64,000 bases of DNA from JBAOHV01 sp037045265 (GTDB lineage Bacteria; Actinomycetota; Acidimicrobiia; Acidimicrobiales; Microtrichaceae): NCBI GenBank assembly GCA_037045265.1, contig JBAOHV010000024.1:62001-126000 (forward strand), read 5' to 3'. This document shows positions 28,538 to 37,897 of the stretch, piece by piece. Below the pieces are notes generated by a model, which was given only the letters and a program-made list of their open reading frames with translations, was not told the DNA's origin and made no database searches. The number at the start of each line of letters is the position of its first letter. Position 1 is the first letter of the stretch. The translations under genes were made by a program, and so were the position numbers.

Positions 28538-29397
28538 CTACTTCTTGGAGTAGTCGTAGAAGCCGCGACCGGACTTCCGGCCGAGCTGACCGGCGGACAC
28601 CATGCGGCGCAGCACCGGAACTGCCGCGTAGTTGGGGTCCTTGAACTCCTCGTAGAGAGCGTCGAGGATCGCCAAGGAGGTGTCCAAGCCGACCAGGTCC
28701 AGCAGCGCGAGCGGCCCCATCGGGAAGTTGCAGCCGCCCTTCATCGCCGTGTCGATGCCCTCGGCTGAAGCGGTGCCCGCCTCGAGCATGCGCACGGCGT
28801 TGTTCAGGTACGGGAACAGCAGAGCGTTCACGATGAACCCGGCGTGGTCCTTGACCAGCACGGCGTTCTTGCCGCACGCCTCGGCGAACGCGGTGACCTC
28901 GGCGACGGTCTCGTCCGAGGCGGTCAGCGGGGCGATGATCTCGACCAGCGACATGGCGGGTGCCGGGTTGAAGAAGTGCACGCCGACGACGCGGTCCCGG
29001 GCGCTTGGTGGCGACGGCCATCTCGACCACCGGCAGCGTCGAGGTGTTGGTAGCCAGGATGGCACCGTCCTTGACCACCGAATCGAGCTCGGCGAACAAG
29101 GCGCGGCTTGATGTCGAGGTCCTCGACGACCGACTCGATCACCAGATCGCAGTCGACGAGCGCACCGATGTGGTCGGTCGCGCTGACCCGGGCACGGACG
29201 GCATCCGCGTCGGCCTGCTCGAGCTTGCCGCGCTCGACCTGGCGGGCCAGCGACTTCTCGAGCGACGCGACCATCGCGTCGGCGGTCTCCTGCTTGCGGG
29301 AACGAAGCACCACCTCGAAGCCGGACTTCGCCGCTACTTCAGCGATGCCCGACCCCATGATGCCCGAGCCCAGAATCCCCACACGTTCGATCGTCAT
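28538..29397 (-). CDS. 3-hydroxybutyryl-CoA dehydrogenase (two frame shifts)
   Basis: NAD-dependent 3-hydroxyacyl-CoA dehydrogenase. The Rossmann start ERVGILGSGIMGSGIAEVAA, then AILATNTSTLPVVEMA, then GVHFFNPAPAMSLVEII, VKDHAGFIVNALLFPYLNNA and GRKSGRGFYDYSKK are in three frames. One extra base at about 29105 (joins DIKRALFAELDS) and one extra G at about 28998 (joins ATKRPDRVVGVHFFNP) explain both. Corrected length is about 285 aa, the family size. ATG 29397. Acts in butyrate/PHB-type or fatty-acid metabolism; no operon partner here. Confidence 0.87.
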
Positions 29398-29556
29398 GGG
29401 GGGTGAGGCTACTCACGGGTAACAACCGCCGGGCAAGTCCCGTCGGAGTTGTGTCGTCGTCAGGGCTGCGAGGCGTAGCTTGGTCGTGACCCGAGGCGCA
29501 CGATCGTCCCCTGACGAGAGCGCGGTCCGTCGACCCACGATCGGAGACACGGACGG

Positions 29557-30251
29557 ATGGACGGAACGCTGGCGCTCATTGGGGGCAGGGAGTTCACCGA
29601 GGGATGCACCTTCGACGCGGCTCTCGTCGATGATGCCTCCGAGGTGCTGCTCATCCCTGCAGCGCTCGCGTACGAGAACCCGAGCGCCGCGATCGACCGG
29701 GCTGTCGAGTGGTTCAGCCCTCTGGAGTCGCAGTGCGCACACTCGACGTCTACAGGCGTGCCGACGCCATGGACCCGGCCGTGGCCGACCTGGCTCGCAG
29801 CGCGTGTGCCGTCTACGTGACCGGTGGTTCGCCGATGCACCTGCGGTCGGTGCTCAAGGACACGGCCCTGCTCGCCGCCCTGATCGAAGCGTGGCGCAAC
29901 GGGGCGACGATCGCCGCGGCCGGTGAGGCCGGCTCGGTGCTCTGCAGCCACATGGTCGACAGCCGGGGTGGAGCGTTCACTGTCGGCCTGGACCTGATCA
30001 CGACGATGACGGTCGTTCCGCGCCGAGACAAGTGGTCACCCGAGAAGCTCCACCGTACGGTCGAGCTCGCCCACCGCGGACTGCCTGTCGTCGGGATCGA
30101 CGAGGCCACGGCGTTGATCCGCTCGGCCGACGGCACCTGGCGAGTCGAGGGAGCAGGCAACGTGCACGTCTTCGTCGACGGCCGCTCGGCCGGGATGGAC
30201 GCCCTGCCGGCCGAGCTCAACCCGGCACTCGCTGACGCCTCCTGCTGTTGA
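29557..30251 (+). CDS. Peptidase S51 (dipeptidase E/cyanophycinase-like), frame-shifted
   Basis: N-terminal part ALIGGREFTEGCTFDAALVD is in frame 1; the rest, VRTLDVYRRADAMDPAVADL, YVTGGSPMHLRSVL, TIAAAGEAGSVLCSHMVD and GIDEATALI, is in frame 3. A missing base at about 29724 explains the change. The nucleophile-elbow region of S51 enzymes is GxSAGA; here it is AGEAGS, with Glu where Ser is expected, so catalysis may be lost or changed. About 231 aa. ATG 29557. Confidence 0.65.
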
Positions 30252-30254
30252 TCT

Positions 30255-30272
30255 GGCCCTTCTGATGGGCCG
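30255..30272. terminator. Short hairpin between convergent genes
   Basis: GGCCC / GGGCC stem with a 7-nt loop just after the S51 peptidase stop and before the end of the cyclophilin gene on the other strand. Short, so only a weak candidate terminator. Confidence 0.35.
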
Positions 30273-30278
30273 GTCCTG

Positions 30279-31115
30279 TCAGTCGGCTGGTGTCTCGACG
30301 ATCGTCACGGAGTCGATCAGGACCGCCTTGGAAGGCTCCTGCGTGGCCGTTCCGAGCGCCCCGATCGAGTCGACCACGTCGGTGCCCTGGGTCACCTGGC
30401 CGAACTTGGTGTAGTTCGGCTGGAGCTGTGCGCCACCGCCAGGCAGGACAACGAAGAACTGGCTGCCGTTCGTGCCGGCACCCGCGTTCGCCATGGCCAG
30501 CGAGTAGTCGGTGTAGGCACCGGAGTCGTTGGGCAGCTCGTCCTCGAACTCGTAGCCCAGGTCGTTGCTGCCCCATGGAGCGCCGTCGCCGTCGCCGGCC
30601 TGGATCACGAATCCGGGGACGATGCGGTGGAACGGCACCCCGTCGTAGAAGTGGTAGCGGGACAGCACCACGAAGTTGTTGACGGCGATCGGCGCGGCCT
30701 GAGCGTCGAGGGTTGCGGTGAACTCGCCTTCGGTGGTCGCGAAGGTGGCCGTGTAGGTGGCAGCGGGGTCGATGCACTCCGGCGGTGGGCCGGCGAACTT
30801 CTGGACCCGCTCGGGGGAGCCGGTCTCAGGAGGGCACTCGGTCTCCGCGCTCAGGGTGATCCCGGCGGGTGGTGCCGGCAGCTCGGCCGCATCGGACGCG
30901 GCTGTGGTGGTCGTGGATCCGTCGACCTGGTCGGCGGAATCGTCGGAACGGGTCATCGCGACGACTGCTGCGATCACGACCAGGATGGCGAGCACCGAGC
31001 CGGCGATCGCCATCTGTCGGTTGCGCTTCGCCTTCCGCTCGACCTGACGGCGTGCCTCGTCGACGCGGTTCCGGCGTTCCTTCTGGCGTGCATGCTTGTC
31101 GGCGTTGGTCCCCAC
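30279..31115 (-). CDS. Membrane-anchored peptidyl-prolyl cis-trans isomerase (cyclophilin)
   Basis: 278 aa from GTG 31115 (the open frame runs further upstream but there overlaps lysC). Basic N-terminus (ARQKERRNRVDEARRQ), one membrane segment (MAIAGSVLAILVVIAAVVAM), a Thr/Ala linker, then the cyclophilin fold: FVVLSRYHFYDGVPFHRIVPG, FVIQAGDGDGAPWGSNDLGY, SLAMANAGAGTNGSQFFV. It would help fold secreted proteins outside the membrane. Typical of actinobacterial PpiB-like proteins with a TM anchor. Confidence 0.9.
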   Translation of the reverse strand: MGTNADKHARQKERRNRVDEARRQVERKAKRNRQMAIAGSVLAILVVIAAVVAMTRSDDSADQVDGSTTTTAASDAAELPAPPAGITLSAETECPPETGSPERVQKFAGPPPECIDPAATYTATFATTEGEFTATLDAQAAPIAVNNFVVLSRYHFYDGVPFHRIVPGFVIQAGDGDGAPWGSNDLGYEFEDELPNDSGAYTDYSLAMANAGAGTNGSQFFVVLPGGGAQLQPNYTKFGQVTQGTDVVDSIGALGTATQEPSKAVLIDSVTIVETPAD

Positions 31116-31271
31116 GGCGCCGGATGGTAGCGAACCCGGCGGCGGAGGCCGTGGCAGCCTCGGTCGGCCCCGACGGCCCCGACGGCCCCGACGGCCACTC
31201 CGGCCACTGCGGCACCGCTGCCGGCGAACCGGTTGAGGGACACGCCCATGCCGCTGGTACCTTCTTGGCCC

Positions 31272-32495
31272 GTGGCGCTGCTCGTCCAGAAGTTCGGCGG
31301 AACATCGGTCGCCGACCCAGAACGGATCCGTGAGGTCGCCGACCATGTCGCGCGGTGTCGGCGCCGCGGTGACGACGTCGTGCTGGTCGTCTCCGCGATG
31401 GGCAAGGAAACCGACGAGCTGCTGCGCCTTGCCAACGAGGTGTCCGACACCCGCCCTGGTCGTGAGATGGACATGCTGATCACCGCCGGGGAACGCAAGG
31501 CGATCGCACTCGTCTCGATGGCGCTGGCAGCCGCAGGGGTCGAGTCGGAGAGCTACACCGGCTCCCAGGCGGGCTTCCTGACCGACACGAACCACACGAA
31601 CGCCAAGATCCTCGACGTCCGCGCGGACCGGATCCGTTCGGCGGTGGCCGCAGGACGGGTACCGGTGGTCGCAGGGTCCCAGGGCGTGTCCACCGACAAC
31701 GACGTGACGTTCCTGGGCAGGGGCGGCTCCGACACGACAGCGGTCGCGCTGGCCCATGTGCTCTCGGCCGACGCCTGCGAGCTCTACACGGACGTGTCGG
31801 GTGTGTTCACGACCGACCCGCGCGTCGTCGAGAGCGCCCGCAAGATGCACCGCATCTCCTTCGACGAGATGCTCGAGATGACCGCCGCGGGCTGCCCCAA
31901 GCCGGCCATGCGATCGGTCGAGTACGCGCACCGCCAAAGGGTGCCGCTCCACGTGCGCTCTGCGTTCACGTGGGAGGTCGGCACCTGGGTGACCGAGGAG
32001 GATCCCGACATGGAGCAGGCAGTCATACGGGCGGTCGTCGCCGACCTCTCCGAGGCGAAGGTCACCGTCAGCGGAGTTCCCGACCGTCCCGGTATCGCGG
32101 CCAACCTCTTCCGTCGTCTTGCTGATGCTGCGATCAACGTCGACATGATCGTGCAGAACGCGTCCGAGGGGGGGATCACCGACATCTCCTTCACCGTCCC
32201 CCACTCGGAGCTCGACGAGGCACTGGCGATCTGCGAGACCAAGCGGGCCGAGATCGACGCCGCGAACGTCACCGCGGACCACGAGATCGCCAAGGTGAGC
32301 GTCGTGGGCGCAGGCATGAAGTCCAACCCGGGTGTTGCCGCGACGATGTTCGAGACGCTCGCAGGGCACGGCATCAACATCGAGATGATCTCGACCTCGG
32401 CGATCCGAATCTCATGTGTCGTGGCTGAGGACGACGCGGACCGTGCGGTCCAGGTGCTCCACGACGTCTTCGAGCTGTCCGAGACCACCTTCTGA
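31272..32495 (+). CDS. lysC: Aspartate kinase
   Basis: 407 aa from GTG 31272 (VALLVQKFGGTSVADPERI). Kinase domain residues 1-240 includes FLGRGGSDTTAVALAHVLSA and DVSGVFTTDPR; two C-terminal ACT domains (VSGVPDRPGIAANLFRRLAD, VSVVGAGMKSNPGVAATMFE) give feedback control by Lys/Thr. Phosphorylates aspartate, first step to lysine, threonine, methionine and DAP. Partner asd is 1.2 kb downstream with hemW in antisense between them. Confidence 0.94.
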   Translation: MALLVQKFGGTSVADPERIREVADHVARCRRRGDDVVLVVSAMGKETDELLRLANEVSDTRPGREMDMLITAGERKAIALVSMALAAAGVESESYTGSQAGFLTDTNHTNAKILDVRADRIRSAVAAGRVPVVAGSQGVSTDNDVTFLGRGGSDTTAVALAHVLSADACELYTDVSGVFTTDPRVVESARKMHRISFDEMLEMTAAGCPKPAMRSVEYAHRQRVPLHVRSAFTWEVGTWVTEEDPDMEQAVIRAVVADLSEAKVTVSGVPDRPGIAANLFRRLADAAINVDMIVQNASEGGITDISFTVPHSELDEALAICETKRAEIDAANVTADHEIAKVSVVGAGMKSNPGVAATMFETLAGHGINIEMISTSAIRISCVVAEDDADRAVQVLHDVFELSETTF

Positions 32496-32520
32496 CGCGG
32501 TCACGGCCGGCCGAGACCTG

Positions 32521-33663
32521 TCAGGGCCCGCCGAGGAGCCGTCGCACGACGCCGTCGGCCAGCAACCGGCCCCGTGTCGTCAGCACGAGTCGCCGCCCGC
32601 AGGGCAGGGGGAGACCCTCGGCGAGGCGGACCCCCAACATGATCGACTCGATGCGACGCTGCTCGTCGTCGAGATGCTCGTGGCCCGCGACCACACCGAC
32701 TCCTCCGAGCGCCGCCGCGACCCAGCTGTCGGTATCAGTGACGTTCCACCAGCGGGTTCCGGCGACGTGGGAGTGCGCACCGGGGCCGACCCCCCACCAG
32801 TCGTGGTTCCGCCAGTACAACAGGTTGTGGCGGCAGCGCGCGGCGGGATCGCGCGACCAGTTCGAGATCTCGTACCACTCGAAACCGGCGCTGCGCAGCA
32901 TCGAATCGGCCAGCAGGTACCGGTCTGCCGCGTCGTCGTCGGATGGTTCGCTCAGCTGACCACGACGGACCCTCGACGCCAGCTTCGTACCCGACTCGAT
33001 GCCGAGCGCGTATGCGCTGACATGGTCCACCTGGGTGCTCAGCACCGCCTCGAGGCTCGCTCGCCAGTCGTCCTCGGTCTCGCCCGGGGTTCCGTAGATC
33101 AGGTCCAGGCTGACGTGGTCGAAGCCGGCTCTGCGCGCGTCGCGGACCGCCTGCAGTGCCAGCTCGGGTGAGTGGGTCCGGTCGAGGAGCTCGAGCACAC
33201 GCCGGCGTACGCTCTGCATGCCGAACGAGACCCGGGTGACGCCCATCTCCCGCAGCTCGGCCAGCTGAGCGGGGGCGAGTCCGTCCGGGTTGGCCTCGAT
33301 GCTGATCTCCAGGTCCGGCCCGACATCGAACCGGTCGGTCACCGCGTCGACGAGGCGGCGCGTCTGTGTCGGGCTGAGCGTCGTCGGTGTGCCTCCACCG
33401 AAGTAGATGCTGGTCAACGGCGGTACCCGGTCGGCGATCAGCGACGCGGCCGAGTCGATCTCAGCGGTCGCCGCCGCGACGAACGCGTCGGTTCGCCCCA
33501 GCGCACCCGGGGATCCGGGATCGGGAAGTGCAGAGGTCACGAACGCGCAGTAGCCGCACCTGCGGGTGCAGAAGGGAACGTGGATGTAGAGGCCGAACGG
33601 CGCCCCAGCGGGGCGGAGCTCCGGGTGCACCCGTTCAGGGTCCCACAGCGAGGCGTCGGGCAC
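32521..33663 (-). CDS. hemW: Radical SAM heme chaperone HemW
   Basis: 380 aa with the radical SAM cluster motif CxxxCxxC (C32, C36, C39 in FCTRRCGYCAFV), SIYFGGGTPTTLSP, SIEANPDGL, RVSFGMQSV and the C-terminal HemW domain (HNLLYWRNHDWWGVGPGAHS). HemW delivers heme rather than acting as a true coproporphyrinogen oxidase. The ATG at 33663 is convergent with lysC and divergent from asd. Confidence 0.92.
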   Translation of the reverse strand: MPDASLWDPERVHPELRPAGAPFGLYIHVPFCTRRCGYCAFVTSALPDPGSPGALGRTDAFVAAATAEIDSAASLIADRVPPLTSIYFGGGTPTTLSPTQTRRLVDAVTDRFDVGPDLEISIEANPDGLAPAQLAELREMGVTRVSFGMQSVRRRVLELLDRTHSPELALQAVRDARRAGFDHVSLDLIYGTPGETEDDWRASLEAVLSTQVDHVSAYALGIESGTKLASRVRRGQLSEPSDDDAADRYLLADSMLRSAGFEWYEISNWSRDPAARCRHNLLYWRNHDWWGVGPGAHSHVAGTRWWNVTDTDSWVAAALGGVGVVAGHEHLDDEQRRIESIMLGVRLAEGLPLPCGRRLVLTTRGRLLADGVVRRLLGGP

Positions 33664-33727
33664 CGTCCAGCACCCGGGAGGTCAATCGTCTTTGGGGCTC
33701 AGCAGCACCCCTCGTATCCTCGTCGTC

Positions 33728-34768
33728 ATGACCCTCCCCTCGAACCCGACTGTCGGAGTGTTCGGCGCGACCGGCCAGGTCGGTGGCGTGATGCGCACGC
33801 TGCTCGCAGAGCGCCGGTTCCCGGCAGGGGCGGTGCGCTTCTTCGCGTCGGCCCGATCCGCCGGAACGACCCTGGAGTACCGCGGTGTCGACGTCGTGGT
33901 CGAGGACACCGCTACCGCCGACTTCGGTGGCATCGACATCGCCTTGTTCTCCAACGGAGCGACCAGCTCGCGCGAGTACGCGCCCAAGGTCGCGGCAGCC
34001 GGAGCGGTCGTGATCGACAACTCCTCTGCCTGGCGGAGCGACCCCGAGGTGCCCCTCGTTGTCGCCGAGGTGAATCCCCACGCACTCGCCGATCGGCCCA
34101 AGGGCATCATCGCCAACCCGAACTGCACGACCATGGCCGCCATGCCGGTGCTCAAGCCGCTGGCGGCCGAGGCCGGCCTTACCCGACTGGTGGTCAGCAC
34201 CTACCAGGCGGTGTCCGGTGCAGGGCTGGCCGGGGTCGAGGAGCTCGCTCAACAGATCGCCACCCCGGGGGACCGCGCGGCCGAGCTCACCTACGACGGC
34301 ACAGCGGTCGACTTCCCGCCCGGCGCCAAGTTCGCACGGACGATCGGCTACAACGTCGTGCCTCTGGCCGGGTCGGTGGTCGAGGACGGCTCGGAGGAGA
34401 CCGACGAGGAGCAGAAGCTCCGTCACGAGAGCCGCAAGATCCTCGAACTGCCCGAGTTGCGTGTGGCGGGCACCTGTGTGCGGGTGCCGGTGTTCACCGG
34501 ACACTCGCTGTCGATCAACGCAGAGTTCGACCGGCCGATCAGCCCCGAACGCGCTCGTGAGGTCCTCGCCGCCGCTCCCGGTGTGGAGCTGAGCGACATC
34601 CCGAACCCGCTCGAGGCGGCGGGCGCAGATCCGTCGTACGTCGGGCGGATCCGTCGCGACCAGTCGACCGAGAACGGTCTGGTGCTGTTCGTGTCCAACG
34701 ACAACCTGCGCAAGGGTGCCGCACTCAACACGATCCAGATCGCCGAGGTGCTCCTCGCCGGGGGGTGA
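33728..34768 (+). CDS. asd: Aspartate-semialdehyde dehydrogenase
   Basis: 346 aa: VGVFGATGQVGGVMRTLL (NADP fold), IDNSSAWR, catalytic Cys133 in NPNCTT, VSTYQAVSGAGLAG and the His-containing VPVFTGHSLSINAEF. Reduces aspartyl phosphate made by LysC. ATG 33728 is used rather than an upstream in-frame start at 33692, because MTLPSNPTVGVFGATG matches the family start. Confidence 0.94.
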   Translation: MTLPSNPTVGVFGATGQVGGVMRTLLAERRFPAGAVRFFASARSAGTTLEYRGVDVVVEDTATADFGGIDIALFSNGATSSREYAPKVAAAGAVVIDNSSAWRSDPEVPLVVAEVNPHALADRPKGIIANPNCTTMAAMPVLKPLAAEAGLTRLVVSTYQAVSGAGLAGVEELAQQIATPGDRAAELTYDGTAVDFPPGAKFARTIGYNVVPLAGSVVEDGSEETDEEQKLRHESRKILELPELRVAGTCVRVPVFTGHSLSINAEFDRPISPERAREVLAAAPGVELSDIPNPLEAAGADPSYVGRIRRDQSTENGLVLFVSNDNLRKGAALNTIQIAEVLLAGG

Positions 34769-34783
34769 TCCCCGGCCGTGGGC

Positions 34784-35155
34784 CTAGGTCGCGTCCGGAG
34801 GGTCGATCCGCCAGCGGTTCCAGGGCCAGACACCGTCGATCTCGACCTCGAGCGAGAAGCTGAGAACGATCCGGATGACGACGATTCCGGCGAGGATCGC
34901 GACGCTCTCCAAGGTCGCCTCGACGACGATCGTCAGGATGATGTCGGCGAGCAACAGGATCTCCAACCCCAGGAGGATGACCCTGGCCAGCGCGGTGCGC
35001 AGCCTGACGTAGGCGTCGGCTCGCCGGCCGCGATCGACGAGGTCGAACGCGAAGCCGCCGAACGCGATGAGCCCGCCGACGATCAGCACGGCGATGCCAC
35101 ACGCCTCGACCCCGCGCACGATGTGTTCGACCACTTCGTCGAAGTTCACCGACAC
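34784..35155 (-). CDS. DUF1622 membrane protein
   Basis: 123 aa from GTG 35155 (VSVNFDEVVEHIV). Three membrane segments: GIAVLIVGGLIAFGGFAFDL, RVILLGLEILLLADIILTIV and ILAGIVVIRIVLSFSLEVEI. The whole length matches the DUF1622 type. Function unknown. Same strand and about 20 bases after the MazG-like gene, so possibly co-transcribed. Confidence 0.75.
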   Translation of the reverse strand: MSVNFDEVVEHIVRGVEACGIAVLIVGGLIAFGGFAFDLVDRGRRADAYVRLRTALARVILLGLEILLLADIILTIVVEATLESVAILAGIVVIRIVLSFSLEVEIDGVWPWNRWRIDPPDAT

Positions 35156-35175
35156 GACGCTAGGACGCGGTTGGT

Positions 35176-35430
35176 TCAGGCCGGCGGATCCACCACATAG
35201 CGCTGCGCCGCTTCTTCGAGTGAGAGGCCGAGCTGGTTCGCAAGCGACGCCAGCCAGGCGAGCACGTCGCCGAGCTCGTGCAGCTGGTCGTCCCGGGAGC
35301 CCTTGCGAACGGCCTGGGCGAGCTCTCCGACCTCTTCGCAGAGCCATGCCACCGTCGACGGCATGCCTCGCTCACGGTCGGCGTCGCCGTACAGGCGATC
35401 CATGAGCTGCTGGAACTCGTCGATCTGCAT
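35176..35430 (-). CDS. MazG-like NTP pyrophosphohydrolase
   Basis: 84 aa, a minimal MazG fold: VAWLCEEVGELAQAVRKG holds the ExxE metal-binding pair and LHELGDVLAWLASLANQ the ExxD pair. Such proteins hydrolyse NTPs or dNTPs to NMP and PPi and clean the nucleotide pool. Start ATG 35430; the longer open frame upstream is not needed. Confidence 0.82.
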   Translation of the reverse strand: MQIDEFQQLMDRLYGDADRERGMPSTVAWLCEEVGELAQAVRKGSRDDQLHELGDVLAWLASLANQLGLSLEEAAQRYVVDPPA

Positions 35431-35483
35431 CCCCGGACGATAACCCCCGTCCCGCAGCGGCTCCGTTCCGTCGATCGCGTGGA

Positions 35484-35999
35484 TCAGCCCCGCATGAACA
35501 CCTGGACCGTGAAGACGGTGCGGTAGCCGTTGCACTCTCCCCACACCGCTCCGGCCCCCACCTGGTTGAACGACGCGTCCAGGATGTTGCGACGGTGCCC
35601 CGGTGAGTTCAGGTAGGCACCGTGCACCTGGTAGATCGTGCCGCCTCGTCCGACGTTCTCACCGAGCTTCTGCCAGTTCTTGGGGGCTCCGTCGGCCAGG
35701 CGGGAATGCGAGATCTGGCAGCGGTCACGCAGTGTGGCGGCCCAGGCGTCGGCCTTGATGTTGAGCTCGACGTTCTCGGTGAGCGGTGCCAGTCCGTTCT
35801 GGGTCCGGGACGCGTTGATCAGCGATATGACCTCGCCGCGGTCGGCGTCGGTGGTCTCGCACGACGTCAGGACGCCGGCCAGCATCAGCACCGATGCGAG
35901 TGCCGCCATCAGGGTCAGCGCGCGGTGTCGGCTGCGTCGCCCGTGTGTCGTGTCGAGGTCGCGCCCGGTCGAGCTCGTGGTCGTGATGGTCCCAGCCAT
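35484..35999 (-). CDS. Secreted CAP-domain (SCP/PR1) lipoprotein
   Basis: 171 aa with a basic start, a signal segment (ALTLMAALASVLMLAGVLTS) and a lipobox-like LTSC. The CAP domain follows: ISLINASRTQNGLAPL, AATLRDRCQISHSRL, GENVGRG and LNSPGHRRNILDASFNQVG. Bacterial CAP proteins are extracellular; the activity is mostly unknown. ATG 35999. Confidence 0.85.
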   Translation of the reverse strand: MAGTITTTSSTGRDLDTTHGRRSRHRALTLMAALASVLMLAGVLTSCETTDADRGEVISLINASRTQNGLAPLTENVELNIKADAWAATLRDRCQISHSRLADGAPKNWQKLGENVGRGGTIYQVHGAYLNSPGHRRNILDASFNQVGAGAVWGECNGYRTVFTVQVFMRG

Positions 36000-36108
36000 G
36001 CATTGGGTAACGACCTCTCACGGCCACAACTTGACCCTTGTGGATGAGGAATCCTGCCCAGATCTCTCATCCCGGGTCGGCGCGGGTGTGAGAGGGAGGT
36101 GCTGGAGC

Positions 36109-36146
36109 AAGGCAACGGCCGGCCCCGGAGGGCCGGCCGTTGCCTT
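36109..36146 (-). terminator. Strong hairpin terminating tRNA-Pro
   Basis: Perfect 16-bp stem (AAGGCAACGGCCGGCC and its complement) with a CCGGAG loop, starting 2 bases after the tRNA CCA on the minus strand. No long U-run. Confidence 0.7.
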
Positions 36147-36148
36147 GG

Positions 36149-36226
36149 TGGTCGGGTGGGGGAGATTTGAACTCCCGGCCTCCTCGTCCCGAACGAGGCG
36201 CGCGTACCAAGCTGCGCCACCACCCG
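36149..36226 (-). tRNA. tRNA-Pro (anticodon CGG)
   Basis: Read on the minus strand, the cloverleaf is complete: acceptor CGGGTGG / CCACCCG, D stem GCGC / GCGC, anticodon stem CCTCG / CGAGG with loop TTCGGGA (anticodon CGG), T stem GGGAG / CTCCC with loop TTCAAAT, discriminator A. The CCA is encoded (36149-36151). 75 nt without CCA. Reads CCG codons. Confidence 0.95.
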
Positions 36227-36283
36227 TATCGCTGGCATCGTACCGGGCTCTGACCTCGGGCCGGAAATGCGATGCAGCGGCCC

Positions 36284-36694
36284 TCAGCTGACCAGCGTCT
36301 CCTCGTAGAAACCGCCGGCGAGAACCTCGTCGGCGGCCCGTCGGAGTCGGAGAGCGTCCAAGGGCTTGATCAGCCAGCCATCGGCCTCGGCGCGTGTGGC
36401 CAGGTACACGTCGGCGACACGGTCGAGCAGCATCAGGACCGGCCTGGCCTCGATCCGACCGGCCGAGGCCTCGTTGCGGACGGCGAGCGCAGTTGCGACG
36501 CCACCCATGTTGCCGATCTGCAGGTCGAGGACGACGAGGTCCGGGTCGACCTGATCGATCGCGGCGAGGACGTCGCGTCCGGCGGTGACGCGTACGACCT
36601 GCGTCGTCGGATCGGCGAGCGCCGCGTCGACTTCGTCGAGGACCTCGTCGGCGTCGGTCGCGACGAGGATGGTGCGCTCGGTCGCAGTAGTCAC
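36284..36694 (-). CDS. Stand-alone response-regulator receiver domain protein
   Basis: 136 aa CheY-like fold: TILVATDADEVLDEVDAAL, phospho-acceptor Asp in DLVVLDLQIGNMGG, and the switch Lys in DGWLIKPLDALRLRRA. There is no output domain. The usual acidic pair after strand 1 is DAD. No kinase gene is adjacent. It may regulate by protein contact. Confidence 0.85.
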   Translation of the reverse strand: MTTATERTILVATDADEVLDEVDAALADPTTQVVRVTAGRDVLAAIDQVDPDLVVLDLQIGNMGGVATALAVRNEASAGRIEARPVLMLLDRVADVYLATRAEADGWLIKPLDALRLRRAADEVLAGGFYEETLVS

Positions 36695-36769
36695 GTCGCC
36701 GACGATACTCCGGGCGCGATCAGGCCCGACAATGCGCCGCCTTTGCGAAGCCGACAGGGTGGCCCGTTC

Positions 36770-37897
36770 TCAGACCGTCGGGTCGGCGAACATGACGTCG
36801 CCGAGTGCCGAGAGTGCTTCGAGGTCGGTCACCTCGAACGCCTGCACGGGCACCCGCACGAGCGGGGCTTCGTCGATACGGGCCGCGAGCCCGACGAGGT
36901 GCGCCTCTTCGTCACGGGCCAGCTCCCGCGCGTCTGCCAGACAGGTGTACAGGTCACCCAGAGCGGTTCCGGCCAGCGTCGCTGCACGCGCCCGCACCGC
37001 GTCGGCGCCCGTGGCCATGCTCTCTTCTGCACCTGTTGCACCGGCGAACGACGGCTGCATGCGGTTCACGACCAGACCCCGCACCCGGATGCCGTGGTCG
37101 TGGAGCCTGTCGGCGAAGTAGTCGGCCTCGGCGACCGTGTCGGCCTTTGGTGAGGCGACGAGCACGAACGCCGTGCCGGGAGCCGCCAGTAGGTGTTCGA
37201 CGTGGCGTGCACGCTCGGCGAAGCCCCGCTCCATGCCCTCGAACGCCTGGAAGAAGGCCACTGCGTCGCCTATGACCTCGGCTCCGACGACCTTGGCGAT
37301 CGACCTGGTCAGTGCCTGGGCGGCCAGGTTCACCGCTTTGACGATCCCGCCCCGGGGTGCCATGAACACCCGGTAGAGCGGATGTGACAGGAACTGCGCG
37401 AGTCGCTGCGGGGCGTCGATGAAGTCGAGAGCGTTGCGCGTCGGCGGGGTGTCGACGACGACCAGGTCGAACCCGCCCTCGACCGCGAGCTCGTAGAGCT
37501 TCTCCGACGCCATGTACTCCTGGGTGCCCGACAGCGATCCGGAGATGTTCTGGTAGAAGCCGTTCGAAAGGATCCGTTCCGACTGGACCGGGTTCGCCGA
37601 GTAGCGCTCGACGAGACCGTCGAAGGTCGCCTTGGTGTCGAGCATCATCGCCCACATCTCGCCGGTCCCGTCGGGCGAGGTGACACCGTCGATCCGGGCG
37701 GGCGAGTTCGTCAGGCCTTCGAGGCCGAGCGCGTCCGCGAGTCGCCGTGCGGGGTCGATGGTGACCACGACCGATCGGCGGCCCTCGTTCGCTGCTCGCA
37801 GAGCGATGAGAGCGGCCGTGGTGGTCTTGCCGACCCCACCGGAGCCGCAGCACACGACCACTGAGCTGCTCCGCACGATCTCGTCGAGCGTCGTCAC
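36770..37897 (-). CDS. ArsA/GET3-family ATPase (downstream copy)
   Basis: 375 aa from GTG 37897, overlapping the upstream stop (GTGA). Deviant Walker A as CCGSGGVGKTTTAALIAL, switch I/A-loop DPARRLADALG, and VVVDTPPTRNALDFIDAP. Pairs of ArsA-like ATPases are known in actinobacteria (Rv3679-Rv3680), where they sit by whiB4; here a WhiB gene lies about 1.5 kb away beyond an NfeD gene. The role is not arsenite export, as no arsB or arsenic operon is present. Confidence 0.85.
   Translation of the reverse strand: MTTLDEIVRSSSVVVCCGSGGVGKTTTAALIALRAANEGRRSVVVTIDPARRLADALGLEGLTNSPARIDGVTSPDGTGEMWAMMLDTKATFDGLVERYSANPVQSERILSNGFYQNISGSLSGTQEYMASEKLYELAVEGGFDLVVVDTPPTRNALDFIDAPQRLAQFLSHPLYRVFMAPRGGIVKAVNLAAQALTRSIAKVVGAEVIGDAVAFFQAFEGMERGFAERARHVEHLLAAPGTAFVLVASPKADTVAEADYFADRLHDHGIRVRGLVVNRMQPSFAGATGAEESMATGADAVRARAATLAGTALGDLYTCLADARELARDEEAHLVGLAARIDEAPLVRVPVQAFEVTDLEALSALGDVMFADPTV

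Noticed and set aside
30279..32369. 696-codon minus-strand frame
   Set aside because: Only the last 278 codons are the cyclophilin; the rest is antisense to lysC, whose motifs are clear.
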